From positions 1-64,000 of the forward strand of contig NZ_JAUTDO010000014.1 in NCBI RefSeq assembly GCF_030646165.1: 64,000 nt of DNA, given 5' to 3'. Positions 54,337 to 62,930 of the stretch are shown one piece after another. The translations under genes and the position numbers were made by a program. Source of the DNA: Conexibacter sp. CPCC 206217 (GTDB taxonomy: Bacteria > Actinomycetota > Thermoleophilia > Solirubrobacterales > Solirubrobacteraceae). The notes under the pieces were generated by a model. The model did no database searches and had not been told where the DNA came from. It was given only the letters and a program-made list of their open reading frames with translations. How positions within the stretch are numbered: the first letter of the stretch is position 1; each line of letters starts with the position of its first letter.

Positions 54337-56459
54337 GCCCCCAGCAGGTTGTGGACGATCAGGTCGACGAGCTTGATCCCGATGAAGGGCGCGATCAGGC
54401 CGCCGAGGCCGTAGACGAGCAGGTTGCGGCGCAGCAGCGCGGTCGCGCCGACCGGCCGGAACTTGACGCCGCGCAGCGCCAGCGGGACGAGCATCGGGAT
54501 CACGAGCGCGTTGAAGACGATCGCGGAGACGATCGCCGAGCGCGGCGTCCCGAGGTTCATGATGTTGAGCTTGTCCAGCGGCCCGGTGCCGTCGGCGTGG
54601 GTCGCGTAGGTGGCCGCGAAGATCGCCGGCAGGATCGCGAAGTACTTCGCGACGTCGTTGGCGATCGAGAACGTCGTCAGCGCGCCGCGCGTGATCAGCA
54701 GCTGCTTGCCGACCTCCACGATCTCGATCAGCTTCGTCGGGTTGGAGTCGAGGTCGACCATGTTGCCGGCCTCGCGCGCGGCCTGGGTGCCGGTGTTCAT
54801 CGCGACGCCGACGTCGGCCTGCGCGAGCGCAGGCGCGTCGTTGGTGCCGTCGCCGGTCATCGCGACCATCCGCCCGCCCGACTGCTGCTCCTTGATCAGC
54901 GCGAGCTTCGCCTCCGGCGTCGCCTCGGCGAGGAAGTCGTCGACGCCGGCCTCCTGCGCGATCTTCGCCGCCGTCAGCGGGTTGTCGCCGGTCACCATCA
55001 CCGTTCGGATGCCCATCGCGCGGAGGTGGTCGAACCGCTCCCTCATGCCCTCCTTGACGATGTCCTGCAGGTGCACGACGCCGAGCGCCTGGTTGTCGCG
55101 CGCGACCGCCAGCGGCGTGCCGCCGTCGCGCGCGATCTGGTCCATCGCCGCTCTCAGCTGCGGCGGCGTGGTGCCGCCCTCGGCCGCGATCCAGCGCTCG
55201 ATCGCGTCGCCGGCGCCCTTGCGCAGGCGCACGCCGTCGTAGTCGACGCCGGACATGCGCGTCTGCGCGGTGAACGGGACGAACTGCGCCTCGCTCTGCG
55301 TCAGCTCGCGAGCGCGGATGCCGAGCCTGTCCTTCGCCAGCACGACGATCGAGCGACCCTCGGGCGTCTCGTCGGCGAGCGAGGAGAGCTGCGCCGCCTC
55401 GGCCAGCTCACGCTCCGACACGCCGGGCATCGGCACGAACGCCGACGCCTGCCGGTTGCCGAGCGTGATCGTGCCGGTCTTGTCCAGCAGCAGCACGTCG
55501 ACGTCGCCGGACGCCTCGACCGCGCGCCCGCTCAGCGCGAGCACGTTGCGGCGCACGAGCCGGTCCATGCCGGCGATGCCGATCGCGCTCAGCAGCGCGC
55601 CGATCGTGGTGGGGATCAACGCGACGAGCAGGGAGATCAGCGTCGCGAGCGAGGTCGCGGTGCCGGCGTAGTCGGCGAACGGACGCAGCGTCACCACGAC
55701 GACGAGGAAGATCAGCGTCAGGCCCGCGAGCAGGATCCCGAGCGCGATCTCGTTCGGCGTCTTGCGGCGCGACGCACCCTCGACCAAGGCGATCATGCGG
55801 TCGAGGAACGACTCGCCGGGCTTCTGCGTGACCTCGACGAGGAGCTCGTCGGAGAGGACGCGCGTGCCGCCGGTGACGGCGCTGCGGTCGCCGCCGGCCT
55901 CGCGGATCACCGGCGCGGACTCGCCCGTGATCGCCGACTCGTCGACGGAGGCGATCCCTCGCACGACGGTGCCGTCGCCCGGGATCACCTCGCCCGCGAC
56001 CACGACGACGACGTCGCCCGGCTGCAGCTCGCCGGCGGCCTTCGTGCCGCCGTCGCGCAGTCTCGCGAGCGTCTCGCTGCGCATCGCGCGCAGCGACGCC
56101 GCCTGCGCGCGGCCGCGGCCCTCCGCGATCGCCTCCGCGAAGTTGCCGAAGACGACCGTCAGCCACAGCCAGCCGCTGACGGTGAACGTGTACCAGGCGG
56201 GATCGCTGCCGGCGCCGGCGATCGAACCGCCGAACGCCTGCACGATCCAGACGATCGTCGTCAGCAAGGCGCCGACCTCGACGACGAACATGACCGGGTT
56301 GCGCACCATCGCGCGCGGGTTCAGCTTGCGCAGCGAGTCGAGCAGGGCGGTGCGCAGGATCGCCGGTTCCAGCAGCGATCTGGTCGGCCGCCCCGAACCG
56401 TCGTGCCCGCGCGGGACGCCCGCGGAGGGCGGCGGGGTCTGGTCGGCAACGGCGGTCAT
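54333..56459 (-). CDS. kdpB: Potassium-transporting ATPase subunit B
   Basis: 708-residue P-type ATPase subunit that hydrolyses ATP for high-affinity K+ uptake. The phosphorylated Asp is in [16 protein letters not shown] (as ITGESAPV), [18 protein letters not shown] and the KdpB-type [11 protein letters not shown] are intact. Membrane helices occur in the expected places. ATG overlaps kdpC by four bases and its own stop overlaps the KdpD-like start. Here kdpB follows kdpC, against the usual A-B-C order. Confidence 0.97.
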   Translation of the reverse strand: MTAVADQTPPPSAGVPRGHDGSGRPTRSLLEPAILRTALLDSLRKLNPRAMVRNPVMFVVEVGALLTTIVWIVQAFGGSIAGAGSDPAWYTFTVSGWLWLTVVFGNFAEAIAEGRGRAQAASLRAMRSETLARLRDGGTKAAGELQPGDVVVVVAGEVIPGDGTVVRGIASVDESAITGESAPVIREAGGDRSAVTGGTRVLSDELLVEVTQKPGESFLDRMIALVEGASRRKTPNEIALGILLAGLTLIFLVVVVTLRPFADYAGTATSLATLISLLVALIPTTIGALLSAIGIAGMDRLVRRNVLALSGRAVEASGDVDVLLLDKTGTITLGNRQASAFVPMPGVSERELAEAAQLSSLADETPEGRSIVVLAKDRLGIRARELTQSEAQFVPFTAQTRMSGVDYDGVRLRKGAGDAIERWIAAEGGTTPPQLRAAMDQIARDGGTPLAVARDNQALGVVHLQDIVKEGMRERFDHLRAMGIRTVMVTGDNPLTAAKIAQEAGVDDFLAEATPEAKLALIKEQQSGGRMVAMTGDGTNDAPALAQADVGVAMNTGTQAAREAGNMVDLDSNPTKLIEIVEVGKQLLITRGALTTFSIANDVAKYFAILPAIFAATYATHADGTGPLDKLNIMNLGTPRSAIVSAIVFNALVIPMLVPLALRGVKFRPVGATALLRRNLLVYGLGGLIAPFIGIKLVDLIVHNLLGA

Positions 56460-57040
56460 CGGGCGGTCTCCTTGTCGAGCGCGAGGTTGAGTTGCAGGAC
56501 GTTCACGCCGGGCTCGCCGAAGAGGCCGAGGCTGCGGTCGTCCGTGTTCTGGTCGATCAGCTGGTCGACGCGGTCGATCGCGAGGCCGCGGACGGCGGCG
56601 ACGCGATGCGCCTGGATCCGCGCGTTGGCGGGCGTGATCTGCGGATCGACGCCGGAGGCCGACGTCTGGACCGCGTCCGGCGGGATCTGCGCGCGCGTCA
56701 GCGTTCTGTCGTATCCGCCTTCGGTCTTCAGGTACCGCTTCGCGGCCTTCGCGATCGTGTCCCTGGTGTCTGCGCCGTTGGGTCCCGCGTTGGAGAAGAA
56801 CGTCGCGGAGGGGTTGTAGTCGCTCTGCGACGGGCGACTGTGGAAGTACTGGGGTCTGTTGAAGCTCTGCCCCAGCAGGCGCGAGCCGACGACTCTGCCG
56901 TCGCGCTTGACCTGGCTGCCGTTGGCGGCGTCGTTGAACGCGACCTGGCTGACGCCGGTGACCACGAGCGGATAGAGCAGACCGAGCACGAGCGTCAGCA
57001 CGATCAGGCCGACGACGGTGGCTGTGAGGTCCTTCTTCAT
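56456..57040 (-). CDS. kdpC: Potassium-transporting ATPase subunit C
   Basis: 194 residues. One N-terminal helix ([23 protein letters not shown]) and a periplasmic-side domain with [34 protein letters not shown] and [17 protein letters not shown], the standard KdpC segments. It sits between kdpA (one-base overlap) and kdpB (four-base overlap). Confidence 0.96.
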   Translation of the reverse strand: MKKDLTATVVGLIVLTLVLGLLYPLVVTGVSQVAFNDAANGSQVKRDGRVVGSRLLGQSFNRPQYFHSRPSQSDYNPSATFFSNAGPNGADTRDTIAKAAKRYLKTEGGYDRTLTRAQIPPDAVQTSASGVDPQITPANARIQAHRVAAVRGLAIDRVDQLIDQNTDDRSLGLFGEPGVNVLQLNLALDKETAR

Positions 57041-58770
57041 CAGAACATCCGATCCGTGAGGCCCTGCACGACCGGGCCGAGCAGGAGGGCTGGGACGAAG
57101 GTGAGGAGCGCGACGAGCAGGATCGTGCCGACCGTCAGCACACCGAACGTCGGCGTGTCGGTGCGCATCGTGCCGGGGCCCGGGGGCGAGGTCTTGCGCC
57201 CGGCGAGCGCCCCGCCGATCGCCAGCACCGCGACGAGCGGCAGGAAGCGGCCGATCAACATCGCACCGCCGCCGAGCACGTCGGCGAAGGTGAAGCCGAA
57301 GGAGCCCGCGTTGCCCGGTGCGTTGGGCTGGATGAAGCCGGTGTAGCCGGCGAACGCGGAGCCGTTGTTGTTCGTCTGCGAGGTGTAGGCGTAGAGCGTC
57401 TCGGAGAAGCCCTGCGGCCCGCCGTTGTAGATCGATCTCAGGCCGTACTTGCTCGCGATCGCGAACGCGGTCGCGACGAGCACGAACAGCGGTACGGCAA
57501 GCGTGCCGACCATCGTCAGCTTCACCTCCCGCGCGCCGATCTTCTTGCCGAGGTACTCAGGCGTGCGGCCGACCATCAGGCCCGCGATGAAGACCGCGAG
57601 GATGATGAACATCAGCATCGAGGTGAGCCCCGAGCCGACGCCGCCGAAGATCACCTCGCCGGTCATCATGTTCGCCATCGGCAGCGCGCCGCCGATGCCG
57701 GTGAGCGACTCCATCGCCGCGTTGACCGCGCCGCACGAGGCGACCGTCGTGACGACCGCGAAGAGCGAGCTGGAGCCGATCCCGAAGCGTGTCTCCTTGC
57801 CCTCGAAGTTGCCGCCGTGGATGCCGGCGAGATGCTGCGCGGGCGTGCCGTGCGACTCCGCCGCGTACACGATCGCAACCGCGATCGCGAAGAAGGTGAA
57901 CATCGCGCCGTAGACCATCCAACCCTGGCGGCGGTTGCCGACCATGCGGCCGAACGTCGCGGTGAGACCGGCGGGGATCACCAGGATCGCCAGCATCGAG
58001 ACGACGTTGGTGAGGCCGCTGGCGTTCTCGAACGGCATCGCTGAATTGACGTTGAAGAAACCGCCGCCGTTGGTGCCCAGCAGCTTGATCGCCTCCTGCG
58101 AGGCGACCGGGCCGAGCGTGATCAGCTGTCTGACCCCTTCCAGACTGGTGAACGCCTGCGCGGGTGACAGTGACTGCACGAGCCCCTGCGAGACGAAGAA
58201 CAGCGCCAACACGAAGGCGAACGGCAGCAGCAGGTACAGCAGCGTGCGGGTGAGGTCGCTCCAGAAGTTGCCGAGCGTCTTCAGGCTGCGCGCGGAGAAG
58301 CCGCGGATGACCGCGATCAGGACCGCGATGCCGACCGCGGCGGAGAGGAAGTTCTGCACCGCCAGGCCGGCCATCTGGCTGAAGTTCGACATCGTCGTCT
58401 CACCGGCGTAGTACTGCCAGTTGGTGTTGGAGACGAACGACGAGGCGTTGTTGAAGGTGACGTCGGCGGGCGCGCCGCCGAAGCCGGCGGGGTTGAACGG
58501 CAGCGATCCCTGCAGGCGCAGGATCGCGTAGAGCAACAACCACGACCCGAGGCTGAAGATCAGAACTGAACGCGCGTAGCCCTTCCAGTCCTGCTCCTGC
58601 TCGGGGTCGATGCGGATGGTCTTGTAGAAGCCGCGCTCGATCGGGCCGAGCACGCGCGGGAAGATCGGCGCGCCGCTGTAGATGCGGTGCATGTAGGCGC
58701 CGACGAGGGGCGTCACCGCGGTCAGCGCCGCGATGAAGACGAGGATCTGGATCCAGCCCTGGACGGTCAT
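57040..58770 (-). CDS. kdpA: Potassium-transporting ATPase subunit A
   Basis: 576 residues, about ten helices. K+-selectivity loops are visible as [56 protein letters not shown] and [15 protein letters not shown]; the inner channel helix [16 protein letters not shown] is also present. It is the translocating subunit. Starts three bases after kdpF. Confidence 0.97.
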   Translation of the reverse strand: MTVQGWIQILVFIAALTAVTPLVGAYMHRIYSGAPIFPRVLGPIERGFYKTIRIDPEQEQDWKGYARSVLIFSLGSWLLLYAILRLQGSLPFNPAGFGGAPADVTFNNASSFVSNTNWQYYAGETTMSNFSQMAGLAVQNFLSAAVGIAVLIAVIRGFSARSLKTLGNFWSDLTRTLLYLLLPFAFVLALFFVSQGLVQSLSPAQAFTSLEGVRQLITLGPVASQEAIKLLGTNGGGFFNVNSAMPFENASGLTNVVSMLAILVIPAGLTATFGRMVGNRRQGWMVYGAMFTFFAIAVAIVYAAESHGTPAQHLAGIHGGNFEGKETRFGIGSSSLFAVVTTVASCGAVNAAMESLTGIGGALPMANMMTGEVIFGGVGSGLTSMLMFIILAVFIAGLMVGRTPEYLGKKIGAREVKLTMVGTLAVPLFVLVATAFAIASKYGLRSIYNGGPQGFSETLYAYTSQTNNNGSAFAGYTGFIQPNAPGNAGSFGFTFADVLGGGAMLIGRFLPLVAVLAIGGALAGRKTSPPGPGTMRTDTPTFGVLTVGTILLVALLTFVPALLLGPVVQGLTDRMF

Positions 58771-58773
58771 GTC

Positions 58774-58863
58774 TCAGAGCCGCTCCCCGCGCAGCAGCGC
58801 GTAGGAGAGGTAGAAGAAGACGGCGATCGAGACGAACAGCCCGATCGCGTTGCCGAGGCTCAT
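58774..58863 (-). CDS. kdpF: KdpF small subunit
   Basis: 29-residue hydrophobic peptide MSLGNAIGLFVSIAVFFYL followed by SYALLRGERL. Single helix, and the pattern YALLR near the end is typical of KdpF, which stabilises the Kdp complex. Its ATG overlaps the stop of the preceding micro-ORF by four bases and it lies directly before kdpA. Confidence 0.88.
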   Translation of the reverse strand: MSLGNAIGLFVSIAVFFYLSYALLRGERL

Positions 58864-58940
58864 ATCCGTTCGATTCCTTCGATGAGTGCGAGCATCGCGG
58901 CGAAGAACACGACCGCGAGCGCGATGACGAGGAGGTCCAT
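58860..58940 (-). CDS. Micro-protein upstream of kdpF
   Basis: 26 residues, MDLLVIALAVVFFAAMLAL then IEGIERI: one helix plus a short charged tail. ATGA overlap with kdpF and the protein-like pattern support a real gene, first of the operon. Similar one-helix peptides precede kdpF in other genomes, as far as I recall. It may be a second small Kdp subunit. Confidence 0.65.
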   Translation of the reverse strand: MDLLVIALAVVFFAAMLALIEGIERI

Positions 58941-58975
58941 GCAGACCACTGTGCGACCGCGGCCGCCCAGCCCCG

Positions 58976-59005
58976 ATCAAGATTCAGCGAGGGCGCATCA
59001 AGATT
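58976..59005 (-). promoter_or_regulatory. Direct repeat upstream of the kdp operon
   Basis: AATCTTGAT (minus strand) occurs twice, at 58976-58984 and 58997-59005, exactly 21 bases apart (two helical turns), 36 bases before the first kdp start. A TTGACG -35-like box lies at 59007-59012. OmpR/KdpE-type regulators bind tandem direct repeats, so this is a candidate KdpE site; the assignment is inference. Confidence 0.5.
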
Positions 59006-59084
59006 TCGTCAAGGGGTTTGAGAGGGCTGCGGCTGAGGCGGTGCGAGCCGCCGTGCAGCGAGCGGCGGCCGCGGGTGGGCGGCG

Positions 59085-60719
59085 TCAGCGAGCGACGCGG
59101 ACGATCCGAGCGCGGCCCGGCGAGCCGCCGGCGGCGGGGCGCAACAGCGTGACGAAGGCGGCGTGGCGCGCGAGCGCCGTGCTCCAGAGCACCGTCTGCG
59201 TGCGGTGCGGCGTGCCGGGTGGGCAGGCGCCGGGCTCGCTGCCGTGGTTGGTGTGGTGATGGTCGTGCCCCTCGTCGCGGCGCGCCGTCGAGCCGATCCA
59301 CAGCAGTGTGCGGGTGGCGCTGCCGGGCCGTCGCAGCAGCAGCCGCTGATCGCACGCGCGCGCCTGCGCGTAGAGAAGCGCGTCGCCGTTGAGGCTCGGC
59401 TGCGACAGCTCGGTGCGACGCGAACGCAACACCGTGCGCGACCGCCCGCGCACGAGATCCCGCACGACGATCGAGCTCCCGCGCGCGGTCGAGACCGCGT
59501 AGGTGAGGCGGTCGCCGGCGAGCGCGGGGCGGCCGAGGGTCGCTCCGCGCCGGGTGGCGACGATTGTCGGCGGGGCGAGGCGGGCGCTCGCAGCGGCGGC
59601 CGGGTGCGCCGAACCGCGGCCGGTCGTGGCAGTCGCCGCGTGGGCGCTCCGCGCGAGCGACCGCGCGCGCAGCTCGTCGCCGCCGTCGCGCGTCGTGCGC
59701 CAGGCGACCCAGCGGCGCGAGACGGCCAGCCCGGTGACGCGCGCGGCGGGGACGCGCGCGATCTCGCGCACGGGCGCGTGAAGCGTCCTGACGACGATCG
59801 CATCGCCGCGCACCAATGCCAGCTTCGCCCCGCCGATCGCCAGCTGCGGCGTGAGCAGTCGCGACGGCGGCGACTCGGGCGTCTGCAGCATCCCGCTCCT
59901 CCCGCCGACCTGTCGCCACGCGACGGCACCACCGCTCTGCGACGGATCGGTGGCGTCGCGGGCGACGAGCGTCGCATCAGCCGATGCGGCCGCGGGTCCC
60001 AGCAGGAGCGCGAGTGCGGCGGCTGCGAGCAGGACGGCATCGGCGCGGCGCAGGCGTCGCAACAGGCGCGGCTCGTTCGCCATCCGCTCGGCCAGGCGGA
60101 TGCCGAGCGTGTCGAAGCGCGGAGCCATCGCGACGACCGGCAGTGCGCGGCCGACGCCGAACGCGAGCCCGATCGCGACGCCGCTCGCCGGGTCGCCGAG
60201 CGCGACCGAGATTCCCGCCAGCGCCCAGACGGCGAACACGAGCACGAAGGTCGTGAAGCCGAGCCCGAGCAGGACGCCGTAGAGCGCCGCCGCGAGCGGC
60301 AGCGGCAGCGTCCGCCGCCAGCGCTCCGGCACCTGCCGGCGGATCTGCGGCGCGACGCGAACGCCGAACGCGTCCGCGAGCGCCGCGGCAAGCGCGACGA
60401 TCGCTGCGACGACGAGCGCGATGCTCTGGCCTCTGCCGCCCGTGCCGCTCCCGGCGTGGCCGATCGCCGCGGACGTGCCGCTCCCGCCCGCGCCAAGCGC
60501 CGCGCCGAGCACGCTCAGCAGCCCGAACGTGAGCGCGCCGCCGAGCAGCGCTCCGAGCGCGAAGGTCGTGCAGCTCGTGCGGACCAGCCGGCGGCGCTCG
60601 GCCCCCTCCCGGCCGGCCGCGCCGGCGAGCGTCTCGACCATCGAGAACCCGCACGGGGACCAGGCGCCGGTGACGCCGGCCGTGAACGCCGTCACGGCCA
60701 GCAGCGCTGCCGTCAGCAC
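59085..60719 (-). CDS. MauF/CcdA-like membrane protein fused to a beta-propeller-like domain
   Basis: 544 residues from a GTG preceded by GGAGG. N-terminal half (to about 250): six or so helices with GAWSPCGFSMVETL at residues 18-31, resembling MauF/CcdA/DsbD-type proteins that move reducing power across the membrane. C-terminal half (250-544) is extracytoplasmic and contains repeated beta blades (GRPALAGDRLTYAVS, LSQPSLNGDALLYAQ) like TolB/MauB-type propellers, with a His cluster HDHHHTNH at about 485-492. Start overlaps the stop of the MauA-like gene by 7 bases. Third gene of the Mau-like operon. Confidence 0.72.
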   Translation of the reverse strand: MLTAALLAVTAFTAGVTGAWSPCGFSMVETLAGAAGREGAERRRLVRTSCTTFALGALLGGALTFGLLSVLGAALGAGGSGTSAAIGHAGSGTGGRGQSIALVVAAIVALAAALADAFGVRVAPQIRRQVPERWRRTLPLPLAAALYGVLLGLGFTTFVLVFAVWALAGISVALGDPASGVAIGLAFGVGRALPVVAMAPRFDTLGIRLAERMANEPRLLRRLRRADAVLLAAAALALLLGPAAASADATLVARDATDPSQSGGAVAWRQVGGRSGMLQTPESPPSRLLTPQLAIGGAKLALVRGDAIVVRTLHAPVREIARVPAARVTGLAVSRRWVAWRTTRDGGDELRARSLARSAHAATATTGRGSAHPAAAASARLAPPTIVATRRGATLGRPALAGDRLTYAVSTARGSSIVVRDLVRGRSRTVLRSRRTELSQPSLNGDALLYAQARACDQRLLLRRPGSATRTLLWIGSTARRDEGHDHHHTNHGSEPGACPPGTPHRTQTVLWSTALARHAAFVTLLRPAAGGSPGRARIVRVAR

Positions 60720-61294
60720 GGGACCTCCGTCTGGAAGTACATGACGCAGAAGACCTTGCGATCGCCGTAGCAGTAGCCCGTGAGGGCGGCGTCGCCGTTG
60801 ATGCGGGTGGGATGCGCCGCACAGCAGTCCATCAGGCGCCGCACCTTGCCGCCGCAACAGCGATACCAGGAGCCATCGATCTGTGTGGGTATCCCATATC
60901 GGTCGGGGATGCTGTCCTGGCAGACGCGACTGCGCGGGGCTGGCGGGAGCGGACGACCGTCAGGGTCGCGCAGGCGCCGGCCGCGCCCGTCAACCGGGTT
61001 GCCGCCGCGATCGACCGGCCGCCCCAGGTCGTCGATCGGTCTGCCGTCGCCGGCGCGCAGCGGGAAGCCGCGCAGGTCGACCCGCGGCAGCCCGGTCGGG
61101 TGCGGACACGAGGCGGTCGTGTATGTGTGCCCGCAGAAGTGGAACGCCTCGGCGTCCTCGGTCCCCGCCGCCAGCGTCGCTCCGCCACCCGCGGTCGCCG
61201 CGAGCAGCCAGGCACCGGTTCGCGCGAGAAACCCGCGCCGCGAGGTCCCATCGGCAAGACGGTCGCTCAGCCGAGACCGCCCGCGCTCAGACAT
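60713..61294 (-). CDS. Methylamine-dehydrogenase-light-chain-like Cys-rich Tat protein
   Basis: 193 residues. Twin-Arg signal (SRRGFLARTG at 18-27, hydrophobic core to about 45) predicts Tat export of a folded protein. The mature part has ten Cys (54, 63, 125, 146, 147, 157, 158, 175, 183, 193), enough for five disulfides. SW143YRCC, MDCC157-158 and GYCYG (174-177) align by eye with the MauA sites around Trp57, the double Cys, and Trp108. Trp57 is kept (W143) but Trp108 is Tyr174, and no other Trp remains in the mature part. ATG overlaps the previous stop by 8 bases. Enzyme activity uncertain. Confidence 0.72.
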   Translation of the reverse strand: MSERGRSRLSDRLADGTSRRGFLARTGAWLLAATAGGGATLAAGTEDAEAFHFCGHTYTTASCPHPTGLPRVDLRGFPLRAGDGRPIDDLGRPVDRGGNPVDGRGRRLRDPDGRPLPPAPRSRVCQDSIPDRYGIPTQIDGSWYRCCGGKVRRLMDCCAAHPTRINGDAALTGYCYGDRKVFCVMYFQTEVPC

Positions 61295-62180
61295 GGAACG
61301 CCTCCAACAGCTCGCGTTCGCGCGCAGCGGCCGTCGCGACGAGCGATTCGAGCTGGCGCAGCGCGTTGAACGTGCCCTGCGCGAGGACGCTGCCGTCGAG
61401 GCCGAGGACGACCGCATAGGGGCTGCCGGGGATCTCCAGCGCGCGCCATGCGGCGGCCTCCTCGTACTCGTCGAACGTGAGCACGGTCAGCAGCGGGTCG
61501 TTGGCCAGCAGCGCGACCGAGGGCGCGAGCGCCTGGCACATCGAGCAGCCCGCGGACGTGAAGACCGCGACCGCGAAGCGCGCCCGCTCACCTGGTGCGA
61601 AGCGCTCGATCAACGCGACGCGCACGCCCAGCGGCGGCCCCTCGCCGGGGATCTCGAGCGCCGGCTGCGGGCCCAGCGCCAGCCGCAGCTCGCCGACCTC
61701 ACGGGCGAGTGCCACCACGAGCGCGCCCAGCGCCAGGAGCCCCGCGAGCGCGACACCGAGGCCGATCGCGAGCCAACCGGTCGCGGCCGGGTCGACCGCG
61801 GGCACGAACGGGAGCGTCACGAACGCGAGCGCCAGCAGCGCGGCGCGTGCGACGGCGGCTCCGCTCACACGCGAGCGCGCCCCGAAGCAGCCGCACGGTT
61901 CGCCGCCGCGCCCGCTGCGCAACGCGCGCAGCAGCAGGATCGCGAAGCAGGCCATCAGCGCCGCGGCGCCCCACGCCGCGACCGCGCTGCCGAGCGCCAC
62001 GCCGACCGCGAGCGCCACCTCGGCGACGATCGCCGCGCCCCACACGACCACCCGCGTCCGCGGCGCATCCAGCCCGTACGTCGCAAGCGCCGCCTGCGCC
62101 GCGGTCGGCCGCACGAGCTTGGCGCCCGCACTCGCGAGCAGGATCAGCGCCAGCAGCGCCTCGGCGACCGCGGTCAACAT
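61287..62180 (-). CDS. MauE-thioredoxin (MauE/MauD) fusion protein
   Basis: 297 residues. The first ~160 have five helices and the MauE hallmark CGCFG at residues 96-100; the C-terminal ~110 form an extracytoplasmic thioredoxin-like domain with a redox pair CSMC at 212-215 (VFTSAGCSMC). In methylamine utilisation MauE and MauD are separate and put disulfides into the light chain; here they are one protein. First gene of the Mau-like operon, overlapping the Cys-rich protein gene, which is its likely client. Confidence 0.82.
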   Translation of the reverse strand: MLTAVAEALLALILLASAGAKLVRPTAAQAALATYGLDAPRTRVVVWGAAIVAEVALAVGVALGSAVAAWGAAALMACFAILLLRALRSGRGGEPCGCFGARSRVSGAAVARAALLALAFVTLPFVPAVDPAATGWLAIGLGVALAGLLALGALVVALAREVGELRLALGPQPALEIPGEGPPLGVRVALIERFAPGERARFAVAVFTSAGCSMCQALAPSVALLANDPLLTVLTFDEYEEAAAWRALEIPGSPYAVVLGLDGSVLAQGTFNALRQLESLVATAAARERELLEAFHV

Positions 62181-62252
62181 TGCGGGCTATCACAGCAGCG
62201 CCGACCCGCCGCCGCAACTGGGTGCGGCGCGAAAGCGCTCCCCGCCGCCCGC

Positions 62253-62930
62253 TCACCCCGCGAAGCGGTACCCGACGCCCGGATCGGTGCGGATGTGGCG
62301 GGGGCCGTCGCCGGCCGGCTCGATCTTGTGGCGCAGGTTGGCGATGTGGGTGCGCAGCGTGCGGATGTCGTCGCCGTAGGCCGGACCCCACACCTCGGTC
62401 AGCAGCGCGCGGTGCGTCAGCAGCCGGCCGCGGTTGCGTGCGAGCACGCGCAGCAGGTCGTATTCGATCGGCGTCAGGTGAACCTCCTCGCCGTCGCGCC
62501 GCACGACGCGGCGCGCCAGGTCCAGCTCCAGGCCGTCGACGGAGATCGTCGGCTCGTCGGCGTTGCGCCCGGCGCGGCGCAGGGCGGCGCCGAGCCGCGC
62601 GACCAGCTCGCGCGCGCCGAACGGCTTCGTCACGTAGTCGTCGGCGCCGGCCTCCAGCGCGCGCACCTTCTGCTCCTCCTCGCCGATCGCCGACAGCACG
62701 AGGATCGGCATCTCGCTCCACGCGCGCAGCTGGCGCGTCACCTCGATCCCGTCGCCGTCGGGCAGCACGAGGTCGACGACCGCCGCGTCCGGCGGTCGCG
62801 TCGCGGCGGCGTCGAGCGCCTCCTCGGCGGTCGCGACCGTGATCGGCTCGTAGCCCGCGTCGCGCAGGATCACGCGCAGCGCACGCAGGATCTGCAGCTC
62901 GTCGTCGACGACGAGGATCCGCCCGCTCAC
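62253..62930 (-). CDS. KdpE-like response regulator
   Basis: 225 residues. Receiver domain (phosphoacceptor Asp in AAVVDLVLPDGDG, acidic pair VVDDE, conserved Lys in DYVTKPF) and an OmpR/PhoB winged-helix domain (LTPIEYDLLRVLARNRGRLLTHRALLTEVWG). GTG overlaps the kinase stop (GTGA). Closest in look to KdpE. With the kinase it forms a two-component pair, 72 bases upstream of the Mau-like operon and upstream of the kdp operon, either of which it could control. Confidence 0.9.
   Translation of the reverse strand: MSGRILVVDDELQILRALRVILRDAGYEPITVATAEEALDAAATRPPDAAVVDLVLPDGDGIEVTRQLRAWSEMPILVLSAIGEEEQKVRALEAGADDYVTKPFGARELVARLGAALRRAGRNADEPTISVDGLELDLARRVVRRDGEEVHLTPIEYDLLRVLARNRGRLLTHRALLTEVWGPAYGDDIRTLRTHIANLRHKIEPAGDGPRHIRTDPGVGYRFAG

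Noticed and set aside
54351-56819. 822-residue plus-strand frame
   Set aside because: Antisense of kdpB and kdpC.
59163-60770. 535-residue plus-strand frame
   Set aside because: Arg-rich antisense of the MauF-propeller gene; no motifs.
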